Part shown: positions 56,399 through 64,000 of the stretch, piece by piece | Layout: each line of letters begins with the position of its first letter | Numbering within the stretch: position 1 is the stretch's first letter | NCBI GenBank assembly: GCA_002104945.1 | Contig: MCFH01000056.1 | Location: forward strand, 117,501-181,500 | Direction of reading: 5' to 3' | Source of the DNA: Piromyces finnis | Lineage: Eukaryota > Neocallimastigomycota > Neocallimastigomycetes > Neocallimastigales > Neocallimastigaceae | Length of the DNA: 64,000 bases | Notes under the pieces: generated by a model | Database searches by the model: none | The model's input: the letters and a program-made list of their open reading frames with translations, nothing else | What the model was told of the DNA's origin: nothing | Position numbers and translations under genes: made by a program

Positions 56399-59300
56399 AT
56401 CTGTAGTACAGAAGAAGAATTAACAATAAAACTAGCGGATGGAACTATAATCTTTACGAATAAATATACACCATTAAAAATAAGTATATATAATAATTTA
56501 AATATTAAAGAGAATTTTTATATTATTAATTATTATAATACCTTTTATGAAATAATCATTGGAAGAACAATTCAAAAGAAATATAGATTATTAATAGACC
56601 CTGATGATGATGCAATCTATAAAAAGAGCGAAGAAGGTTTAATAAAGATAACAAATATAATAAATAATAGACAAAATACACCACTATTAAACTCGGTTAT
56701 AGTAACGAAAGAAGAAGAAAAAGAATTTCAACAAACCATAGAAGAAATAATTGAAAGTGTACCTAACCCAGTACGGAAATAATTCAAAGAACTTATCATA
56801 AACAATCAAAAGTGTATGGCTACTTCATTATCACAATTAACAACCACAAAATTGGAACCACATACTATTACCACCACTTCGAACAAACCTATAAAATTAA
56901 AGCCATACAAACTTTCGAAAGATCATTCAGATATATTGAAAAAGGAAATAATATCTTTATTAGACAAAGGATTGATTGAGCCATCGCACTCGCCATGGTC
57001 ATTTCCAGTTCTACTAGTTAAGAAAAAGAATGGAAAATGGAGAATGTGCATAGATTACAGGAAACTAAACAACATTACCATAAAAGATTCCTATGCACTC
57101 CCATTTATAGATGAACTTGTCTCTTCAGTAAAAGGTGCGAAAATATTCTCTGCATTAGATCTATTTTCAGGGTATCACCAAATACCTATGAATAAGGAAG
57201 ACATCGAGAAAACAGCCTTCACAACTAAATTCGGGAACTACAATTTCTTAGTGATGCCCTTTGGTCTAACCAATGCACCGGCATCATTCCAAAGAGAAAT
57301 GAACAGAATACTTTTGCCCTTAATTGGCAAATGTTTATTTGTTTATATTGATGATATAGTAATATATTCCAAAAATCTAAAAGAACACATTTGTCATTTA
57401 AAACAGGTATTCGAAATATTTTCTACATATAATTTATCTATTAACCTTCAAAAGTGTTATTTTTTTAAAGATAAAGTAGAAGTATTAGGTCATGTATTCA
57501 GAAGGTTTGAAAACATCGCCATCCAAAGTCCAAAGTATTGCCCTATGGGAAAAACCAAGAAACATCTCAGAACTTAGATCCTTCTTAGGTATTGTTAGCT
57601 ACTATAGAAAATTCATTAAAAACTTTTCAATAAGAGCCAGTCCTCTATTTAAACTCCTCAAGAAAAATGTAGATTACATATGGACAGAAGAATGTAACAA
57701 CGCATTTGAAGATTTAAGACACTGCCTATTAGTGGATCCTATTTTAATTTATCCAGATTTCAATAAACATTTTATAGTCAGAACAGACGCTTCAACTAAA
57801 GGTATCGGGGGTGTTCTTTTGCAAATGGAGGAAGATAAATTGGAACATCCAATTTATTGTGTAAGCAGGTCTTTAAAGCCATGTGAAGAAAATTATTCAG
57901 TAACAGAATTAGAAGGTTTAGCTTTAATTTACTGTTTAAAAAAGTTTAGTCCATATATTATTAGTAATAAAAATGAAACCATTTTCATCACTGACCACAA
58001 ACCATTAATTGGATTTTTCAACAAAAATGTACCAACTAAAGGAAGAATTGCAAAATGGATAGAAGAAATAAATAAATACAATATTTCAATAAAATACGAA
58101 AAAGGAAAAAGAAATGTATTTGCAGATGCCTTATCAAGACTACCATCAAAAGGAAATGAAGGTATTATAAATAGTATCAACGCTATCTTGAATGACATTA
58201 ATCCAAAAGATTTAGATATCCCAGAAGGTATAATTAAATATTTTAATAAAAATTATAAAGTTTTAGACAATACATTATATTTTGTAAAAGACGATAAGTT
58301 TTTGAAAGTTATCCAGAATGAGAGTGATAAAAAAGACATTATAAACAAAGCACACAACATAGGACATGAAGATTCAAATAAAACTACTAGAAGAATTATG
58401 GATTCGTATTATTGGCCTGGAATATGGAACGATGTAAAAATGTGGATAAAATCATGCAAGAAATGTCAACTCTTCAGACCAAAACCACAACCAAAATATA
58501 CAGAAGACCATATCACACCAGTGGAAAAACCATTTACAAGAGTTGGACTAGATATAATCGGTCCACTTCCAACTACCAGATCAGGTAATAGTTACATAAT
58601 AACTTTAGTAGATTATTTCACAAAATGGCCTGAAGCCAAAGCAATCCCAAATACTAAATCAGAAGAAATTATTAAATTTTTAACAGAAGTAATATCTCGA
58701 CATGGTCCACCAGAATTAATAATAACTGATAATGGAAGTTTATTTATTTCGGACGTAACTAAGATGATGATAGATTTATACGGATCATGGGTACACTATG
58801 TATCACCACATCACCCACCTTCAAATGGAATGATAGAAAATCGCAATCGGGAAATAGGTAAGATATTAAGAATGTTAATAGAAGATGAACAGGATTGGGA
58901 TGAGTGCCTACCATCAGTATTATGAGCACTAAGAACCACAAAAAGCACTAAAACAAAGTTTAGTAGCTTCGAATTATTATATGGAAGACGAGATACGTGG
59001 CCTATGGAAATTATGTTTCCAGACTTATATAAAGAACCACAAGAAACTGAAGAAGAGTACAATTTTAGAAGATTTTTAAGATACTACAAATGGGTAAAAG
59101 AAGTAATGGAATACTCTGATTACGCAAATAAATACTGGGAACATCGAATTGGATTTTCCAAAGTACTTAAAAAGAAATATAAAGAAGGAGATTACGTAAT
59201 GATAAAATTAATCAATAGAACTAAACTGCAACCCTATTTTTATGGACCATTCAAAGTTGTAAAGAAACCACAATACAATACTGTCGTTTTAGAAGACCCA

Positions 59301-59405
59301 CAAACTGGAAAACTTTTAGCAAGAAACGTTCATATCAAAAATATCTATCCCTACACAATAAGAGAGGAATCTTTAGGAACTTCAAGGGACGAAGTTCATT
59401 CTTAA
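56399..59405 (+). pseudogene. Gypsy F RT, RNase H and integrase (broken)
   Basis: After the protease C-terminus (FYEIIIGRTIQKKY) there is a TAA at 56780-56782. RT follows (RMCIDYRKLNN, ALDLFSGYHQIPM, MPFGLTNAPASFQ, YIDD near 57350), with a frameshift near 57500. RNase H follows (VRTDASTKGIGG, ITDHKPL), then the integrase finger (HNIGHEDSNKT...CKKCQ) and core (GLDIIGPLP, ITDNGSLFIS, PPSNGMIENRNREIG), where a TGA at 58923-58925 replaces the Trp before ALRTTKS. The C-terminal GPY/F-like module (PYFYGPFKVV) ends at 59405. Confidence 0.9.
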
Positions 59406-59418
59406 AGAAGGGAGAAAT

Positions 59419-59936
59419 TGATATACATTGGAATTAATAAATATGAAATTATAATCTTGATATAAACTAACCCTCAAAACAACTTAAAAATAAATAATAA
59501 TAGTAATAATATTTAAATGTTTAATTAAAAGTATAAAAATTATATATTAAAACTCAGTTTAAATTATATTTTTGTTATAAAATAAACATAGTATAAATAA
59601 CATTTTAAATAGTAAAATAGTGTTATATTAATTAAATTAATTACTTTAAAATAAATTGTTTCTTTTATTTATTATTCATTATTATTTTAAAACATATTAA
59701 TATTTTATTTTAAAAAGTTAAAACAGAAAGAAAATTATAAATACATGTAATTATTTCCTAATTTAAAAATCAATCAATACTTTTAATAAATTTATTAAAT
59801 AAAGAGTTGATTCAAAAATATATTTTAAAATTGTGTTTTTAAAACATAACTTTTATATTTTGTTAATAATCGTTATGTTGAATTAAAATATTTCAAATAA
59901 CTTTATAATAAAAATTTATTTTAAATCTTAATAGTA
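59419..59936 (+). repeat. Probable Gypsy F 3' LTR (partial)
   Basis: Starts TGATATACATTGG right after the purine tract and is AT-rich with a TATAAATA box near 59741. It ends abruptly where an integrase fragment begins. No second copy is present in the window to confirm it. Confidence 0.55.
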
Positions 59937-60117
59937 CATGAAGGGATGTATAAAACTTACAATAGATTAAAAAAATGTTATTATTGGAAAAATATGAAAC
60001 AGGATATTCAAAATTTTATTAGATGTTGTCATCGTTGCCAAACCTGCCGACCACAAGCATTAAACAAATTCTCAGAATGTATAGCTACCGTTCCTGGATA
60101 TCCGTTCTCAAGAGTTA
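59937..60117 (+). pseudogene. Gypsy G integrase zinc-finger fragment
   Basis: Plus-strand frame HEGMYKTYNRLKKCYYWKNM then CCHRCQTCRPQ, the HHCC finger of a Gypsy integrase, ending near YPFSRV. It then meets an inverted RT/RNase H fragment head-on. Confidence 0.8.
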
Positions 60118-60728
60118 CCGGTAATAAAAGGTTTAAATTTACGAACGCAATGGTATACAGCTTTTCCTTCCAAATCAGTGATACTGTAATTGTATTCAGC
60201 TGAGGTAAGTGTTCTACTTTCATAATTAATAGGTACTTCAAAATTAACATCATTTAATTGAATTAACACACCTCCTAAACCATCTCTAGAAGCATCTGTC
60301 CTAATGATAAAAGGTTTAGAATAGTCCGGAGGAGATAGTATAGGTGCAGTGGTAATCCGGGATTTTAATTCACTAAATGCAGAGTCACACAAATCAGTCC
60401 AATTAAAGGTAACATCTTTCTTCAGAAGTTCGAAGAGCGGTTTAGCAATCTGAGCAAAATTTTTTATAAATTTACGATAGTATCCAATAGCTCCGAGAAA
60501 CGATTTTAGTTGAGTAACATTCTTAGGTGGTAGCCAGTTAACGATAACCTTAATTTTATCTGGGATAGGAGAAATACCCTGAGTGGAAAATATATGGCCT
60601 AATAGTTTTACTTCTGTTTTAAAAAAAGTACATTTTTCAATATTAATTTTTAAATTATTATTATTTAAAATTTGAAAAACTTTAGATAAATGTTTGAGAT
60701 GTGATTCATAGGAATCCGAAAATATAAT
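60112..60728 (-). pseudogene. Gypsy G RT/RNase H fragment (inverted)
   Basis: Minus-strand frame from 60728: IIFSDSYESHLKHLSKVFQI, RT connection (GAIGYYRKFIKNFAQI), RNase H start (FIIRTDASRDGLGGVLIQ, NYSITDLEGKAV) to KPFITGN near 60112. The upstream RT core is lost where chromovirus A copy 2 is inserted, and RNase H stops at the inversion breakpoint. Confidence 0.85.
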
Positions 60729-61334
60729 TGTAAAGTCAGACACTAAACCGAATAGATTAGGATATCTAACCTATTACAATAACACAAAAATTTGAAAAAT
60801 AGAATAAAAAATTGTTTTATAAAATATCTTTTATTATAATAGAATTTTAATAATAACAATTACATCGATAAAATGATGAAAAATATCTTCTATTTATATT
60901 TTTCCTAAATACATTTATATTATATTATAGCTATTTATTTCTTATATATTATTATTTAAAATCTACACTAAAATCTTAATTATTAATAAATATTTAAACT
61001 ATAACTATTTTTAGTAAAATACAATTGGCAATTCAAATTAAGTACCATTTAATTTGAATATGTGCCCATGTATTATTGATATATTAATCATTTATTATTT
61101 ATCTATTTCTATAAAAAAACAATACTAAAACTAGGGATTTAAATTGAGAATATTAATTTACTTGTTAAACATTAAAAATAAATTAATAATTTATTTTGTT
61201 TTAAACTTTAATTATTAATAAATAAATTATGTCTCATTTTCTTTTTCTGAATATAATTTGTGTAACTTAAACAATAATACTTGTGGCTTAAGTTACATTA
61301 AAGATATCAAACAGAGGCGTTTGATGTCTTTACA
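60729..61334 (-). repeat. Chromovirus A copy 2, 3' LTR
   Basis: 606 bp, the same length as in copy 1, TGTAAAG...CTTTACA, with small differences (GACACTAAACC in the first 30 bp, GATGTC near the end). Confidence 0.92.
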
Positions 61335-61370
61335 ATCTCTCTCTCTAAGTCGAGCTCCTGCGAGATTAAT

Positions 61371-64000
61371 TTATAAGGAATCTTTTCTCGAAGGAATTTC
61401 AATTACAAATGGTTGGTATCTGTGCTTGATTAGATTACCACCTTTATTCTTTCTTATTCTCATGGAGGAGTCATCCAACTTATGTTTTGACTTTTTAGAG
61501 TTTCTTTCGAACTCTTGTATTAATTGTTTGTCCGGGATCTGATCTTCAGAAACCCAAGTGGATTTGTCAAATCCTTTCCACGATAACTTATAAAATGTCT
61601 CACCATTAACAGATTTCATCTTCTCAATTTTTTCTGGAATTTTTTCAATTAAATCTGTGTTAAGATGAATATTTCTTTTCCTACTATTAGACCTATCTAT
61701 AAACTCGTTTTCAAAGTATGGTTCTAACAATGAGACATGAAAGACTGGATGACATCTCATTGTCTTTGGGAGTTTCAATTTAAAAGCGAGAGAACTAACT
61801 TTTCCAATTATTTCAAATGGACCAAGCATTTGAGGTGCTAATTTCTTCTTCAAGTTAGTTCTCGGAGAATCTTTCAATAACCATACCTTCTTTCCCACTT
61901 CAAATTCCGGGGGACTTATTCTTTTCATATCGGCATATTTCTTATATGTTTCTTTTGCTTTTTCTAAGTTTCCTTTTAATAATTTAAAGTTTTCACTCAT
62001 ATCAATTACTCTTTGTTCAGCTCTACTAGGTCTATCATTAGCCGGGATTTCCAAGCTGAACTTTGGATGAAAACCATAATTAGCAAAGAATGGGGATTGA
62101 TTTATAGATTGCTGTAAAGTATTATTATAAGCAAATTCAGCAAATGGGATAAGATCAACCCAGTTATTCTGCTTTTTATTGATAAAACAACGGAAATATT
62201 GTTCTAATATGCCGTTCACCCTCTCCGTTTGACCATCTGTCTGCGGATGGTTAGCAGTTGACAATGAATGATTGATATTAAGAAGGTCACAAAGTCTTGA
62301 CCAGAAATCAGAAGTAAATTGCGAGCCTCTATCAGAAATAATGGAATTAGGAAGACCATGCAAACGGAAGACATTGGCAATAAAAGCATCAGCAGCAATT
62401 GAAGCAGTAGGAAGACAACGTAAAGGAATGGCGTGAGCAAATTTAGTAAATCTATCGACAACAACCATAAGTGTAGTCATATCTCTGGACTTAGGAAGAT
62501 CAACAATAAAGTCGATAGAGATATCAGACCAAGGCCTACTAGGAGTGTCCAAAGGGGATAACAATCCATAAGGCTTATGTCTAGGGACTTTGGATTTGCA
62601 ACAAGTCACGCAAGATTTAATAAAGGATTTAACATCTGAATGAAATCTTGGCCACCAAAAGTTTCTTGAAATAAGTTCGACAGTTTTCTTAATGCCGAAA
62701 TGGCCAGCAGCAACAGAATCATGATGGAGTTCCAAAACTCTAGTCCTAAGAGATTTAGGAACATAAATAAGATTATTAAATAACAAAAATCCTTCACCGT
62801 CCATAATAACTTTATCAATATTTTTAATAGGTGCATTACTTGTAGAACCATTCATTTTAAATTGAACAATGGAATTATACAAATCGTCATTTTTAAGTTC
62901 TGATAAAATAGAATCTATTAAAGGTTTGTTATCACTATGATGAAGCGAAATAGTAAGACAAGAAACATCAGAGTTAATAACATTCACTAAATGATCACTT
63001 CTACGAGACAGAATGTCAGGCTTACCAGATTTCTTACCAGCTCTATAAATGAGTTTAAAGTCAAATCTGGATAAGAACAAATTCCATCTAATTTGTCTCT
63101 GAGATAACATTTCAGGTTTTCTAGGAAATGTTAAGTTCTTGTGATCGGTATAAATTATGAACTGATGGCGTGCACCCTCTAAGTAATGACGCCATTCTTC
63201 AAGTGCAACTATAATGGCTAACAGTTCCTTGTCATATATAGGATAGTTTCTTTGACAACTCGTCAAACTTTTAGAAAGAAATGCAATGGGATGTAATTTG
63301 CCGTCAAACTCTTGAGAGAGAATAGCACCGACAGCATAATTACTAGCATCAGTTTCAACAATAAATTGTTTATTACTATCCGCATGTTTCAGAATAGGAG
63401 CTGACGTGAACAAAGTTTTTAATAAATTAAAAGCGTCCTGATCTTCTTTCACCCAGTTAAAAGCAACATTTTTTCTAGTGAGCTTGTGAAGAGGGTTTGC
63501 AATTTTAGCAAAGTCTTTAATAAAAATTCTGTAATAGTTGCATAAACCAATAAAAGACTGAACCTCTTTAACATTCTTGGGAACCGGCCAATCGAGAATT
63601 GCTTTAACTTTATTTTCATCCATTTGCAACCCATCTTTTGAAATGACATAACCAAGAAAAGTGGTTTTCTTAACATCAAACTCACATTTTTCTAATTTAA
63701 CATAAAGATTATTTTCGAGTAGTTTCTTAAGTACCTTTTTAACATGCTCGTGATGCTCTTCGATATTATTAGAATAAATAAGGATATCATCAATATATGA
63801 GATAACAAAATCATCTAAATAATCACTAAGAACATCGTTAATAAAGTGTTGAAAGGTTGCGGGTGCATTCTTTAATCCAAAAGGCATAACCAGATATTCA
63901 AAATGACCATACCTAGTACGAAAAGCCGTTTTGTATTCATCACCTTCTTTAATACGAACAAGATTATAAGCGGATTTAAGGTCTAGTTTGGTAAAAATCT
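61371..64000 (-). CDS. Chromovirus A copy 2 Gag-Pol, C-terminal part
   Basis: Open through the right edge. The visible part runs from RT palm ([28 protein letters not shown]) through RNase H (VETDASNYAVG, YTDHKN), integrase (HHCC, IDFIVDLPKS, SDRGSQFTSDFW, HPQTDGQTERVN) and chromodomain (FYKLSWKGFDKSTWVSED) to the stop at 61371. It differs from copy 1 at scattered residues only and has no stop or frameshift in the visible 876 or so codons, so this copy may also be functional. Confidence 0.93.
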   Translation of the reverse strand, partial: IFTKLDLKSAYNLVRIKEGDEYKTAFRTRYGHFEYLVMPFGLKNAPATFQHFINDVLSDYLDDFVISYIDDILIYSNNIEEHHEHVKKVLKKLLENNLYVKLEKCEFDVKKTTFLGYVISKDGLQMDENKVKAILDWPVPKNVKEVQSFIGLCNYYRIFIKDFAKIANPLHKLTRKNVAFNWVKEDQDAFNLLKTLFTSAPILKHADSNKQFIVETDASNYAVGAILSQEFDGKLHPIAFLSKSLTSCQRNYPIYDKELLAIIVALEEWRHYLEGARHQFIIYTDHKNLTFPRKPEMLSQRQIRWNLFLSRFDFKLIYRAGKKSGKPDILSRRSDHLVNVINSDVSCLTISLHHSDNKPLIDSILSELKNDDLYNSIVQFKMNGSTSNAPIKNIDKVIMDGEGFLLFNNLIYVPKSLRTRVLELHHDSVAAGHFGIKKTVELISRNFWWPRFHSDVKSFIKSCVTCCKSKVPRHKPYGLLSPLDTPSRPWSDISIDFIVDLPKSRDMTTLMVVVDRFTKFAHAIPLRCLPTASIAADAFIANVFRLHGLPNSIISDRGSQFTSDFWSRLCDLLNINHSLSTANHPQTDGQTERVNGILEQYFRCFINKKQNNWVDLIPFAEFAYNNTLQQSINQSPFFANYGFHPKFSLEIPANDRPSRAEQRVIDMSENFKLLKGNLEKAKETYKKYADMKRISPPEFEVGKKVWLLKDSPRTNLKKKLAPQMLGPFEIIGKVSSLAFKLKLPKTMRCHPVFHVSLLEPYFENEFIDRSNSRKRNIHLNTDLIEKIPEKIEKMKSVNGETFYKLSWKGFDKSTWVSEDQIPDKQLIQEFERNSKKSKHKLDDSSMRIRKNKGGNLIKHRYQPFVIEIPSRKDSL

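Larger units (their letters stand above)
53590..59419 (+). mobile_element. Gypsy F, degenerate element interrupted by two LTR insertions
   Basis: Plus-strand gag, protease, RT, RNase H and integrase in Gypsy order, related in layout to Gypsy B (long Asn-rich spacer, -1 frameshift signal, no chromodomain). It is broken by two LTR insertions, frameshifts and stops. The 3' end has a purine tract (AAAGAAGGGAGAAA, 59404-59417) before an LTR-like TGATATACATTGG. Confidence 0.88.
60729..64000 (-). mobile_element. Chromovirus A copy 2 (runs off the right edge)
   Basis: The 3' LTR and 3' half of the internal region, closely matching copy 1 in order, spacing and sequence. The 5' part lies outside the window. 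Confidence 0.93.

Overview
This is a very AT-rich eukaryotic window, with long homopolymer runs and TTA/TAA microsatellites. It most resembles an anaerobic gut fungus (Neocallimastigomycota). The supporting signs are an intron-bearing chitinase ending in tandem CBM18 (hevein-type) chitin-binding modules, a secreted beta-helix-like protein, an intronless bacterial-looking transporter, and a dense load of chromodomain Ty3/Gypsy and Ty1/Copia elements. The taxonomic call is inference; no marker gene is present.

Left part (1-14755) is the host gene region. On the minus strand it carries the 5' part of a secreted repeat protein (128-1156, running off the left edge), a membrane ion transporter of the ArsB/NhaD superfamily (5272-6555), and a six-exon GH18 chitinase (9014-12787). 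The chitinase exons join in frame into a 782-residue protein: signal peptide, catalytic domain, Thr-rich repeat linker, two CBM18 modules. A tRNA-Asn(GTT) gene (14682-14755) marks the edge of this region.

Right part (14770-64000) is a retrotransposon nest. It opens with an inverted-repeat element whose end lies 14 bp upstream of the tRNA. A degenerate Copia element (18835-38508, minus) has been split by two younger Gypsy elements: chromovirus A copy 1 (21322-27526, TSD CATAG) and Gypsy B (30638-38325, TSD GATG, inside the Copia 5' LTR). Removing both restores a 272-bp Copia LTR and the Copia reading frame across the first junction. Further right are decayed chromoviruses D (40508-42539) and E (45349-52425), Gypsy F (53590-59419, plus), several solo LTRs with clean target duplications, rearranged fragments of another Gypsy (59937-60728), and chromovirus A copy 2 (60729 to beyond the right edge).

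The most interesting signals are regulatory RNA structures in these elements. Gypsy B and Gypsy F both carry a -1 slippery heptamer directly before the gag stop, an 8-nt spacer, a 5-bp stem with an 8-nt loop, and a possible pseudoknot partner. Chromoviruses A and E carry a primer-binding site complementary to their own predicted transcript 5' end, as in Tf1 self-priming. The Copia element abuts a site that looks like half of tRNA-Lys(CTT). Inverted LTR pairs recur three times.
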